Shown in pieces: positions 18,134 to 26,100 of a stretch of 64,000 bases of DNA; the first letter of the stretch is position 1; each line of letters begins with the position of its first letter. Location of the stretch: the NCBI RefSeq assembly GCF_017377795.1, contig NZ_JAFRDR010000001.1:558001-622000 (forward strand). The letters are read 5' to 3'. Below the pieces are notes generated by a model. It worked only from the letters and a program-made list of their open reading frames with translations, was not told where the DNA came from and ran no database searches. The position numbers and the translations under genes were made by a program. Origin of the DNA: Williamsia soli. Its GTDB lineage: Bacteria > Actinomycetota > Actinomycetes > Mycobacteriales > Mycobacteriaceae.

Positions 18134-18541
18134 TCAGTCGTTCTGCCAGGTCGCCACGGCCCAGATCACGATGAGATCCAGCGCGATGATGACGATGGAC
18201 CACAGCGGGTACTGGGGCAGCCAGAGGAAATTGATGACGATCGAGATGCCGGCCAGCACGATTGCGGTGGCCCGTGCCCACACGGCTCCGGTCATCAACC
18301 CTGCGGCGATCAGTACGCCGAGGATGCCCAGGATCAGATGAATCCAGCCCCACGCGGTCAAGTCGAACTCGTAGGTGTATTTCGGACCGACCACGAACAG
18401 GTCATCGTTCGCGATTGCGGCAATTCCTTGGAAAATCGCCAGAAACGAGCCGACGAGCAGAAGAATCGCGGCGGCGAAAGTCGTACCCCCGGCAATGCCT
18501 TGCTTGACCGGATGCCGCTCGATGTCAGATGAAGTACTCAC
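18134..18541 (-). CDS. Four-helix membrane protein, DUF7144-like
   Basis: 135 residues with four predicted transmembrane segments (about 19-42, 63-83, 85-106, 110-130) and short loops rich in Trp. The pattern AWGWIHLILGILGVLIAAGL and the closing ALDLIVIWAVATWQND match the small actinobacterial membrane family I know as DUF7144, which has no assigned function. The GTG start at 18541 has GAAAGG upstream. It is divergent from the SHOCT protein gene across a 199-bp gap. Confidence 0.75.
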   Translation of the reverse strand: MSTSSDIERHPVKQGIAGGTTFAAAILLLVGSFLAIFQGIAAIANDDLFVVGPKYTYEFDLTAWGWIHLILGILGVLIAAGLMTGAVWARATAIVLAGISIVINFLWLPQYPLWSIVIIALDLIVIWAVATWQND

Positions 18542-18740
18542 AGCTGGGCCTTTCTCGATGAGACATTGTTTGCATCGAGTGTCAGTGGGGGAGTCGGTTA
18601 TGTCCTCACCCGTCTCGGATGAACCCTCCTCGCCTGCTGTGATTCATCCGGGAAGGGTGAAGAAAAACCATCCTCACGTGCGATGATCGACGTCGTCACC
18701 GATGTACGGGGGCAGCTTCGAAGCAAGGAGTGGTCAGAAA

Positions 18741-19124
18741 ATGTGGGATTCTTTCTGGGATTTCATCTGGTACACGCTGGTGATCTTCGCGTTCATCGCG
18801 TATTTGATGATTCTTTTCAATGTGCTCGCGGATCTCTTCCGTGATCACAAGACCTCGGGTTTCGTCAAGGCGGTCTGGATCATCTTCCTGATCCTGGTGC
18901 CCTACATCACGGTGTTCGTCTACTTGATCGCGCGTGGGCGCGGAATGGCGGAGCGGGCGCAGGCCTCGCAGGAAGCGGCCCGCCAGCAGGCCGACGCCTA
19001 CATCAAGCAGGCTGCCGGAACGACGTCGCCGTCGGATCAGATCCACTCGGCGAAGGCGCTGCTCGACAACGGCACCATCACGCAGGAAGAGTTCGACAAG
19101 CTCAAGGCCAAAGCGTTGGCCTAG
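18741..19124 (+). CDS. SHOCT-domain membrane protein
   Basis: 127 residues. Two transmembrane segments (about 6-30 and 45-66) are followed by a charged Ala/Gln-rich helix. The C-terminal SHOCT domain, IHSAKALLDNGTITQEEFDK, is a short motif thought to mediate oligomerisation. I chose the ATG at 18741, which has AAGGAG ten bases upstream; an earlier ATG at 18702 lacks a good site. A strong terminator follows at 19156. Confidence 0.85.
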   Translation: MWDSFWDFIWYTLVIFAFIAYLMILFNVLADLFRDHKTSGFVKAVWIIFLILVPYITVFVYLIARGRGMAERAQASQEAARQQADAYIKQAAGTTSPSDQIHSAKALLDNGTITQEEFDKLKAKALA

Positions 19125-19155
19125 TCGCCGATCGCCGATCGCACGACACCTCGGG

Positions 19156-19193
19156 CGTCGACCGCACCGTTCGCCGGTGCGGTCGACGTTTGT
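19156..19193 (+). terminator. Intrinsic terminator after the SHOCT gene
   Basis: A perfect 14-bp stem (19156-19169 with 19175-19188) around a 5-base loop is followed by TTTGT. It lies 31 bases after the stop codon at 19124. Confidence 0.75.
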
Positions 19194-19392
19194 CGTGTGT
19201 GCCGACCCGCTGACTGCGCGGTCACCCTCCGTAGTGATCGGCGCCACGATTGTTCCCTCACGCCGCGGGGTAATTCCCTGTGGTCCGCTCACGAACGTCA
19301 TGCGCGTGTGCTCTTGCGGTCACCGTGAACACCAGGCGCTGCGAGTTCGCCGGTGGTGACCGACCGAGGTACGCATAGAACCAGGTGGTGAC

Positions 19393-20466
19393 ATGCACGT
19401 ACTTGTTCTCGGGGCCACCGGCTACATCGGCTCCCGACTGATTCCTGCTCTCCTCGATGCAGGCCACGAGGTGGTGGCCGCATCCCGTAACGTCGCGTCG
19501 CTCGAGCGCTTCGGCTGGGCCGACGACGTCAAGACGATCGAGTTCAATGCTTCCGATCCCGAGTCGGTCCGGGCCGGTTTCGCCGCAGCGGGGGATGTTG
19601 ACGTCGTCTACTACCTCGTCCATGGCATCGGTGAGAAGAACTTTCGCGACATCGATCGCCGCGCCGCCGAGAATGTCGCCGCCGGCGCTCGCGGTCGCAA
19701 CGTCGGCCGCATCGTCTACCTCGGCGGATTCGTGCCGGATGACGCGGAACTGTCCGAACACCTCGAAAGCCGCGCCGAGGTCGGCAAGGCTCTCGGCCTC
19801 GATGGCGGAGCTGATCTCGTGTGGCTGAAGGCTGCCGTCGTGATCGGCGCCGGGTCGACATCGTTCGAGATGGTCCGGTACATCTCGGACCGCCTCGCCG
19901 TGATCCCGCTGCCCACCTGGGTGGACAACCCGATGGACCCGATCTCAGTCCGCGATGCCATCTACTACCTGGCCGCTGCGGCAACCGACCAGGTCCCACC
20001 GGGCAGCTACGACATCACCAGCGCGGACACCGCGTCGTACAGTGCACTCCTGTTCGCCTACCTGCGCGCGATCAAGGCACCCCGCGTCGGTGTCGTGATG
20101 CCGTCGGTGGACGTCCGCCTCGCCGGGTTCGTCGGTGGTTTGCTCGTACCGGTACCCACCGGGCTGGCGTCCGATCTGGTGCGGTCGCTGGACTACCCGA
20201 TGAGCGCGTCCGAGCATACGATTCGTGACCATGTACCCGATCCCCCGGGAGGACTGTTGACCGTCCGGCAAGCCGTGGAGCTCTCGGTGGCCAGCGGTCT
20301 TCCCCGACCGGTGGACGAACTCCCCGATATCCACCATCTCGCGGACACCGATCCCTCGTGGGCGGGCGGCGATCTGATGCGCGTCAAGCGCGAGGTGCGC
20401 GATCGGACCGTCCAGGCGGTCGGTGCGGTGACGGGGTTGATCAACGCGGTGCGGGGGGCGACGTGA
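19393..20466 (+). CDS. NAD(P)-binding protein, NmrA/atypical SDR family
   Basis: 357 residues. The N-terminus MHVLVLGATGYIGSRL is an extended Rossmann cofactor motif (GxxGxxG), followed by AASRNVASLERFGWADDVK, typical of NmrA-like and atypical extended SDR proteins. VYYLVHGIGEKNFRDIDRRA matches the subgroup related to mycobacterial Rv2216/YwnB-like sugar-epimerase-fold proteins. The catalytic YxxxK is not evident, so it may be a binding or regulatory protein instead of an enzyme. The stop overlaps the next start (GTGA), so the two are co-translated. Confidence 0.78.
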   Translation: MHVLVLGATGYIGSRLIPALLDAGHEVVAASRNVASLERFGWADDVKTIEFNASDPESVRAGFAAAGDVDVVYYLVHGIGEKNFRDIDRRAAENVAAGARGRNVGRIVYLGGFVPDDAELSEHLESRAEVGKALGLDGGADLVWLKAAVVIGAGSTSFEMVRYISDRLAVIPLPTWVDNPMDPISVRDAIYYLAAAATDQVPPGSYDITSADTASYSALLFAYLRAIKAPRVGVVMPSVDVRLAGFVGGLLVPVPTGLASDLVRSLDYPMSASEHTIRDHVPDPPGGLLTVRQAVELSVASGLPRPVDELPDIHHLADTDPSWAGGDLMRVKREVRDRTVQAVGAVTGLINAVRGAT

Positions 20467-21167
20467 TCACTGTTCCCGAGAAATTCCAATTCCTGCTGGA
20501 CACCGTCGTCGACGATTCGGATGAACCGGTCGAGTCCAGGGCCTCGGTCCTGCGTCGACGGATCGTCGTGGCGGTGGTGCTGGTCGCCGGCAGTGTGACG
20601 CTGGGGTTGTCGCTGTCCATCGAACCCGGAGAGTCCTCGTTCTACCCGATGACCTTTGCGCTCGCCGCAATATGGCTGGTGGGCGCCTTCGCGTCGGGTC
20701 CGTTACGCATCGGGTGCTTCCCGCCGCCGCGTGGGGGGCATCTGCAGGCGGCCGGGATCGGCATCGCAGTCGGTGCGGCACTGGGTGCGGTCTTCGTGGT
20801 GGGCGGTCTGATCACCAGGGAGATCCCGCCGCTACGGGACCTGATCGCCGACGTGCTCGACCACGCCGACACCGGCGGGCTGGCGTTGGTGCTGGCGACG
20901 GCAATCGTCAACGGCGTCGCCGAAGAGCTGTTCTTCCGCGGCGCGGTCTACTCGGCCTTCAAAGGCCATGCACCAGTGATCTTCTCGACCCTGATCTACG
21001 TGATCGCGACGCTGGCCAGCGGCAACGCGATGCTGGGATTTTCGGCCATCTTGCTCGGCGTGGTGTGCGCGCTCGAACGCCGGGCCACTGCCGGAGTGCT
21101 CGCTCCGGCATTCACCCATATCGCGTGGACCATTGTCATGGTCCTCGTGCTCCCGCTGCTCTTCTAG
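20463..21167 (+). CDS. CPBP-family intramembrane metalloprotease/glutamic protease
   Basis: A polytopic membrane protein of 234 residues with about six hydrophobic segments. The CPBP (Abi) motif EELFFRG, with paired Glu, is near residue 153, and a second motif, FTHIAWT, is near residue 219. Members of this family cleave substrates within the membrane or process prenylated or peptide substrates. The GTG start overlaps the upstream stop by four bases, which fixes the start. Substrate unknown. Confidence 0.85.
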   Translation: MITVPEKFQFLLDTVVDDSDEPVESRASVLRRRIVVAVVLVAGSVTLGLSLSIEPGESSFYPMTFALAAIWLVGAFASGPLRIGCFPPPRGGHLQAAGIGIAVGAALGAVFVVGGLITREIPPLRDLIADVLDHADTGGLALVLATAIVNGVAEELFFRGAVYSAFKGHAPVIFSTLIYVIATLASGNAMLGFSAILLGVVCALERRATAGVLAPAFTHIAWTIVMVLVLPLLF

Positions 21168-21205
21168 GGAACCGCAGCGCAAACAAACTTGGAGGTAGAA
21201 CCCGC

Positions 21206-21634
21206 ATGGCTGGTGTGAACGTATCGGTGACAAGCGATCTGGAACCCGGGAAGGCGTGGCAGATGGCGTCTGATCTGAGTCGGTTCGACGAATGGATGAC
21301 CATCTTCGCCGGCTGGAAGAGTCCGGTGCCGGACACCATCGCCGAGGGCACCAAGGTGTCGTCCCTGATCAAGGTCAAGGGTTTTCGAAACACCATTCAC
21401 TGGGAGGTCACGCGCTACGACGAACCGAGACTGCTCGAGTTGTCGGGTAGCGGCCGTGGCGGCGTGAAGATCGCGATCGCGCTGAAGGTGACTCCGCAGG
21501 GCGATGGCTCGATCTTCGACCTCGATGCGACCTTGAGTGGCAGCGTCCTGAACGGGCCGATCGGAGACCTGGTCGCCCGGGTGATCGACTCCGATGTCCG
21601 CACATCGGTGGCAAATCTGGTTGCCCTGCGCTGA
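21206..21634 (+). CDS. SRPBCC-family protein
   Basis: 142 residues with a START/Bet v 1-like helix-grip fold: an N-terminal strand (VNVSVTSDLEPGKAWQMASD), DLSRFDEWMTIFAGW, the central IHWEVTRYDEPRLLELSG, and a long C-terminal helix (IGDLVARVIDSDVRTSVANL). The family binds small hydrophobic ligands or forms toxin-like modules. The start ATG at 21206 has GGAGG at 21191-21195. It lies 38 bp after the CPBP gene and is probably in the same transcript. Confidence 0.85.
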   Translation: MAGVNVSVTSDLEPGKAWQMASDLSRFDEWMTIFAGWKSPVPDTIAEGTKVSSLIKVKGFRNTIHWEVTRYDEPRLLELSGSGRGGVKIAIALKVTPQGDGSIFDLDATLSGSVLNGPIGDLVARVIDSDVRTSVANLVALR

Positions 21635-21671
21635 GAGGGCCGGAACCGGCGCGGGCCGCTTTCAGGTCCGA

Positions 21672-21698
21672 GGTTTCACCGACCCCATCTCTGGGGAT
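21672..21698 (+). promoter_or_regulatory. SigB/SigF-like promoter
   Basis: GTTT at 21673-21676, a 16-base spacer, then GGGGAT at 21693-21698. This is close to the general-stress consensus GTTT-N15/17-GGGTAT. It lies about 64 bp upstream of a GlsB/YeaQ-type stress membrane protein, the type of gene such promoters serve. Confidence 0.4.
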
Positions 21699-21761
21699 TC
21701 CAAGTGGGCAGCGTGATCACGCATCCGTGACCAGCGAGCACCACCAACGTAAGGAAGCACT

Positions 21762-22067
21762 GTGAGTACCACTGCTCAAGCGGTCGAGGTTTTGGCCGAA
21801 CGTTCCACCACCACGACCGCGGTCGGTTGGGTTGGCTACATCATCATCGGCGGTCTCGCCGGCTGGATCGCCAGCAAGTTCATGGGTACCGACAAGCAGA
21901 TGGGTATCCTGCTCAACATCGTCGTCGGTGTGATCGGTGCCTTCCTGGGTGGATTCATCCTCAGCTTCTTCTTCGACACCGCGAGTGGTGGCTGGTGGTT
22001 CACCTTCTTCACCGCTCTACTCGGCGCGTGCATCCTGCTGTTCATCGTGAAGCGGCTCAGACGCTGA
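21762..22067 (+). CDS. GlsB/YeaQ/YmgE-family stress membrane protein
   Basis: 101 residues with three transmembrane helices. The signature GYIIIGGLAGWIASKFMG is followed by GILLNIVVGVIGAFLGGFIL, then a hydrophobic C-terminal helix ending in KRLRR. This is the transglycosylase-associated/YeaQ family; it is widely stress-induced but has no firm biochemical function. The GTG start at 21762 has AAGGAA just upstream. A strong hairpin follows the gene. Confidence 0.92.
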   Translation: MSTTAQAVEVLAERSTTTTAVGWVGYIIIGGLAGWIASKFMGTDKQMGILLNIVVGVIGAFLGGFILSFFFDTASGGWWFTFFTALLGACILLFIVKRLRR

Positions 22068-22101
22068 CGCGGTAGTGCATTCACGCACCAACTGATACAG
22101 G

Positions 22102-22134
22102 AACCGGCGCGGGCTCATGGAGCCTGCGCCGGTT
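22102..22134 (+). terminator. Terminator hairpin after the GlsB-like gene
   Basis: A 15-bp stem with one G-T wobble (22102-22116 with 22120-22134) and a three-base loop lies 35 bases after the stop at 22067. No T-run follows. Its right end is 22 bp before the next gene. Confidence 0.55.
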
Positions 22135-22156
22135 GTCGCGTTCTACAGGAAGTCCG

Positions 22157-23503
22157 ATGAGCGAAAACATCGATGTCGCAAGCGGTTGGATCCCGGAGGC
22201 GACGACACCGAGACCGTCGCGGTGGCACAGGCCGCAACTGCCGGTCGACGATCCGTTTCACCGCCCGCCTGCAGGCTTCGAGACCCTACCCGCCGGCACG
22301 CTGTTGCGGAGTCGTGAGGTGGAGATCGCTCTGCTCGGTCTGGTACCGCAGAAAGTCCGCGCCTGGCAATTGCTGTACTGCACAGCGGATCTGAACGGGA
22401 CGCCCGAGGCGTCTGTCACCACGGTGCTGTTGCCTGCAGACACCGATGAAGACGGGGATCCGGCGCAGGAGCGACCGCTGCTGGCCTATCAGTGCGCCAT
22501 CGATGCGATCTCATCCCGGAGCTTCCCGTCGTACGCGTTGCAACGCGGATCGACGTCCCTCGGCAACGTCGCACCGTTCGAGCTCCTGATCATCGCCAAC
22601 GCGGTGTCTCGGGGCTGGGCGGTGACGATCGCCGATCACGAGGGACTCGGTGGCTACTTCGGCGCCCCGCGTGAGCCCGGGTACCGAGTCCTTGATGGGA
22701 TCAGGGCCGCGACCGACTTTGCACCCCTGCGTCTTTCGCCGTCGACTCCCGTGGGAGTATGGGGTTACTCCGGTGGCGGCATGGCGTCGTCGTGGGTCGC
22801 CGAGATGGCGCCGGAGTACGCTCCGGAACTCAACATCGTCGGAGCGGTTCTCGGTGCGCCGGTCGGTGATCCGGGTCAGACGTACATTCGCCTCAACGAC
22901 ACGTTCTTCGCAGGTCTGCCTGCGTTGGTGGTCGCAGGCCTTCGTCACCTGTACCCCGGGTTGGGGCGGGTGATCGACGCGCACGTCAACGACGAGGGCA
23001 GGACGCGCCTCGACGAGATCGAGTCGATGTCCACCGCGTGGGCGATCGCCCGATTCGCCGGCGACGATTTCGACAACTACACCGACATCCCGCTGGCCGA
23101 CGTGCTCGCCTCGCCCGAGGTTCTCGACTTGTTCGATGACATCCGGCTGGGTTCCCGGAAGCCCGAGTGCCCGCTGCTCGTACTGCAGCCGGTTCACGAT
23201 CAAATCATCGCCGTCGAGGACGTCGATGGACAGGTGGAGCGCTACAACGAATTCGGGGCCAACGTGACGTACATCCGCGACCGTGTCAGCGAACACCTGT
23301 CGTTGATGATTCTCTCGACGCCCACGGTGCTCGAATGGCTGACCGCCCGGTTCGACGGCGCGCCCGAGCCTGTCGGGTCGACCCGCACCGTGTGGTCGAC
23401 CGCGCTCTCGTCGACGTCTTTGCGCGGATTACTGGGAAGCGGCCGTGGATTTCTGGGAATGGGCAAGGCTGCGCTGTTCACCGCGATCGGCGGCGCGTTG
23501 TGA
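22157..23503 (+). CDS. Secretory-lipase-family alpha/beta hydrolase
   Basis: 448 residues resembling the LIP family (CAL-A-like) of lipases. The nucleophile elbow is GVWGYSGGGMASSW (near residue 204), with Ser as nucleophile. Candidate Asp is in LVLQPVHDQIIAVEDVD and His in RDRVSEHLSLM. No signal peptide is seen: the N-terminus MSENIDVASGWIPEATTP is polar, so it may be cytoplasmic or wrongly named for its family. The ATG at 22157 has AGGAAG upstream and removes eight residues from a longer frame. It abuts the convergent SRPBCC gene (TGATCA junction). Confidence 0.82.
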   Translation: MSENIDVASGWIPEATTPRPSRWHRPQLPVDDPFHRPPAGFETLPAGTLLRSREVEIALLGLVPQKVRAWQLLYCTADLNGTPEASVTTVLLPADTDEDGDPAQERPLLAYQCAIDAISSRSFPSYALQRGSTSLGNVAPFELLIIANAVSRGWAVTIADHEGLGGYFGAPREPGYRVLDGIRAATDFAPLRLSPSTPVGVWGYSGGGMASSWVAEMAPEYAPELNIVGAVLGAPVGDPGQTYIRLNDTFFAGLPALVVAGLRHLYPGLGRVIDAHVNDEGRTRLDEIESMSTAWAIARFAGDDFDNYTDIPLADVLASPEVLDLFDDIRLGSRKPECPLLVLQPVHDQIIAVEDVDGQVERYNEFGANVTYIRDRVSEHLSLMILSTPTVLEWLTARFDGAPEPVGSTRTVWSTALSSTSLRGLLGSGRGFLGMGKAALFTAIGGAL

Positions 23504-23932
23504 TCAGCCGATGACCTGGTCGCGCAGACCCTTCGTCGCCATCTCGAGGACGGTTTTCTGACCTCTCTTGACGAGTAGGCCCGGCACCGGGATCTTGAGG
23601 TCGATGGTCATCTCGAACTCGACATGGGTGCCGGTGTCCGTTTCGGTGAGGCGGTATTCGGCGCGCTGCATCTTCTGCTGCGAGCTCTCGAGCATCTCCC
23701 ACACCACGGAGTTGTCGGCCCAGGTGTACTCGACGACCTGATCGTCGGTGATGCCCATCAGCTGGACACTCATGCGTGCCTGCCTGGGCCTGCCATCCTC
23801 GTGACGGTCGATCACGGCGGCGCTCTTGTGAATGGACGACCAGGACGGCATGCCCTCGATGTCCGCGATGGCGTCTAGCACCGCGGCTGGTGGCGCTTCG
23901 ATGTCGATACTCTTGCTTCCGCTAACTGCCAT
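23504..23932 (-). CDS. SRPBCC-family protein (polyketide-cyclase-like)
   Basis: 142 residues: strand KSIDIEAPPAAVLDAIADIEGMPSW, then the central DDQVVEYTWADNSVVWEM and TETDTGTHVEFEMTIDL, then a long C-terminal helix. This is a ligand-binding SRPBCC fold common in mycobacteria. The ATG at 23932 is preceded by TACCTT six bases upstream, a leaderless layout; the longer open frame to 24013 is not family-like. Confidence 0.87.
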   Translation of the reverse strand: MAVSGSKSIDIEAPPAAVLDAIADIEGMPSWSSIHKSAAVIDRHEDGRPRQARMSVQLMGITDDQVVEYTWADNSVVWEMLESSQQKMQRAEYRLTETDTGTHVEFEMTIDLKIPVPGLLVKRGQKTVLEMATKGLRDQVIG

Positions 23933-23944
23933 GGTGTGAAGGTA
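23933..23944 (-). promoter_or_regulatory. -10 box of a leaderless promoter
   Basis: Read leftward, TACCTT (23944-23939) is followed by six bases and the ATG at 23932. Confidence 0.5.
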
Positions 23945-24019
23945 ACCCAACTGCCGTGATCGCCAAACGAAATCGTGGATCGTGTGTTTCTGCTGCGCAC
24001 GATCGGGGAACATGTGACC

Positions 24020-25981
24020 ATGACCGGACCTGTGGCCCGCCCGCGCGCAGGTGCTGTGGCCGTGATTGTCACCGCACTGCTCCTGGCGGCGTCGTGTTCG
24101 TCGTCCTCCGACGAGGCCGCGTCACCTGAGCGGGTGTGCGCTCTGCCCGAGTCGCCCAGTGCAGCGGTCGCCGCGCCGTCCGAGCCGGACGGTGCGACGG
24201 AAGACATCTCGACCAATCCTGAGGTGGCGACGGGGTACCGGCCGAACATGACCGTGGTGCACACGACGTCTTTCGCCGCGGCCACCGCGAACCCGCTGGC
24301 CACCCAGGCAGCCTGTGAGGTCTTGGCGGGCGATGGCGACGCCGCAGACGCTCTGGTGGCTGCCCAGATGGTCCTCGGCCTCGTCGAGCCGCAGAGTTCG
24401 GGCATCGGCGGCGGCGCATTCGCGCTGTACTACGACGCAGCCGACAAGTCGGTGCAGGCCTACGACGGCCGCGAGGTGGCACCGGCGGCAGCCACCGAGA
24501 ACTACTTGCGCTGGGTCGACGACACCAATCGCACCGAGCCGGTGCCCAGCGCGCGCGAGAGCGGCCGATCGATCGGGGTACCCGGGGTGCTGCGACTTCT
24601 CGAAGATGTCCAGTCCGAGCACGGGACCAACGCCTGGCGCAGTCTGTTCGAACCTGCGACGAGCCTGGCCGACAGCGGATTCGCGATCAGTCCGAGGATG
24701 GCAGCAGCCATCGATGACTCCAGTGCCGAGCTCGCGGTCGATCCTGCCGCCAAGTCGTATTTCTTGCTGCCGGATGGGTCGGGCAAGCCGGCGGGGGAGG
24801 TCCTCACAAACCCTGCGTACTCGAAGACGTTGGGTGCCATCGCGTCCGAAGGAGCCGACGCGTTCTATTCCGGTGACATCGCCGAGGCCATCGTGGCGAA
24901 GGCGGCATCCACGGCCAACGGGATGACCCCGTCGGCAATGACGGTCACCGATCTGCAGCACTACGAGTCGAAGGTGCGTGAGCCGATCTGCGTCCCATAC
25001 CGCGACGTGCGGGTCTGCGGGATGCCGAACCCGTCGTCGGGCGGGCTCGCCGTGGCGTCGACACTGGGGATCCTCTCGAACTTCCAGATGGACCAATACC
25101 GGCCGACCGCACCTGATCTCAACGGCGGGAAGCCGTCGGTGATGGGGGTGCACCTGATCTCCGAGGCCGAGCGGCTGGCCTACGCAGACCGCGACAAGTA
25201 CATCGCCGATTCCGACTTCGTGCCTCTGCCCGGGGGGAGTCCTGCTGCCCTCCTGGATCCCGCCTACCTGAAGGGTCGGGCGGCACTCATCAATCCTGAC
25301 CGCTCTATGGGTACGGCGACGGCGGGTCAATTCGATGCTGCCGCACCCGTCGGCTGGTACGCCGGTGTCGAGCACGGGACCAGCCACATCTCCGTCGTCG
25401 ACAAGGAAGGCAACGCCGCGTCCATGACCACCACGGTGGAGTCCGCGTTCGGCTCCTTCCACATGGTCGACGGCTTCCTGCTGAACAACCAGCTCACCGA
25501 CTTCTCCGTCGAGCCGACCGATCCGCAAGGTCTGCCGCTGGTCAACCGGGTGGAGCCGAACAAGCGGCCGCGCAGTTCTATGGCACCGACGCTGGTCTTC
25601 GGTGGACCTGCTGCCGGCGGTGAGTACGGCGACCTCGAGATGGTCGTCGGGTCACCCGGGGGCTCGGTGATCATCCAGTTCGTGGTGAAAACACTGATCG
25701 GACTGACTGATTGGGGTATGGATCCCCAGCAGGCGGTGTCGATGGTCGACTTCGGCGCGGCCAATACGCCGAGCACCAACGTCGGCGGCGAGCACCCCAA
25801 CATCGACACCGAGAACAACGGGAACAACGACCCCCTGGTGCAGGGATTGCGCGCCAAGGGTCATGAGGTCGACCTCGACGACCAATCCAGTGGGCTGAGC
25901 GCTCTGTTGCGTACCGAGCAAGGTTGGTCCGGCGGCGCAGATCCGCGCCGCGAAGGGGTAGTTCTCGGGGATTCTCGTTGA
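24020..25981 (+). CDS. ggt: Gamma-glutamyltransferase lipoprotein
   Basis: Cleaves or transfers the gamma-glutamyl group of glutathione-like compounds outside the cell. The N-terminus is a lipoprotein signal: a hydrophobic run (AVAVIVTALLLAAS) then a lipobox Cys (LAASC) and a Ser/Asp linker. The self-processing site is the Thr at about residue 454 in EHGTSHISVVDKEGN, which becomes the N-terminus and nucleophile of a 200-residue small subunit. NPSSGG and GSPGGSVI are further family motifs. The ATG at 24020 places the signal peptide correctly; a GTG two codons upstream is an alternative. Full length at 653 residues. Confidence 0.94.
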   Translation: MTGPVARPRAGAVAVIVTALLLAASCSSSSDEAASPERVCALPESPSAAVAAPSEPDGATEDISTNPEVATGYRPNMTVVHTTSFAAATANPLATQAACEVLAGDGDAADALVAAQMVLGLVEPQSSGIGGGAFALYYDAADKSVQAYDGREVAPAAATENYLRWVDDTNRTEPVPSARESGRSIGVPGVLRLLEDVQSEHGTNAWRSLFEPATSLADSGFAISPRMAAAIDDSSAELAVDPAAKSYFLLPDGSGKPAGEVLTNPAYSKTLGAIASEGADAFYSGDIAEAIVAKAASTANGMTPSAMTVTDLQHYESKVREPICVPYRDVRVCGMPNPSSGGLAVASTLGILSNFQMDQYRPTAPDLNGGKPSVMGVHLISEAERLAYADRDKYIADSDFVPLPGGSPAALLDPAYLKGRAALINPDRSMGTATAGQFDAAAPVGWYAGVEHGTSHISVVDKEGNAASMTTTVESAFGSFHMVDGFLLNNQLTDFSVEPTDPQGLPLVNRVEPNKRPRSSMAPTLVFGGPAAGGEYGDLEMVVGSPGGSVIIQFVVKTLIGLTDWGMDPQQAVSMVDFGAANTPSTNVGGEHPNIDTENNGNNDPLVQGLRAKGHEVDLDDQSSGLSALLRTEQGWSGGADPRREGVVLGDSR

Positions 25982-26084
25982 CCGTGCCGAAACTCGCGCC
26001 GACCGTGCCGAAACAGCCACCGACCGTGCCGAAACAGTTACCGACCGTGCCGAACCGGCCGTTGACCGTGCCCTTGTGACCGTC
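25980..26084. repeat. 21-bp tandem repeat, four to five units
   Basis: GACCGTGCCGAAAC plus seven variable bases is repeated at exactly 21-bp spacing: units begin at 25980, 26001, 26022 and 26043, with a fifth degenerate unit at 26064. The first unit overlaps the ggt stop codon. The array fills the 119-bp gap between the convergent ggt and acyl-CoA ligase genes, and its 21-bp period keeps any reading frame open. Confidence 0.9.
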
Positions 26085-26100
26085 GATATCCCATGAGCCG

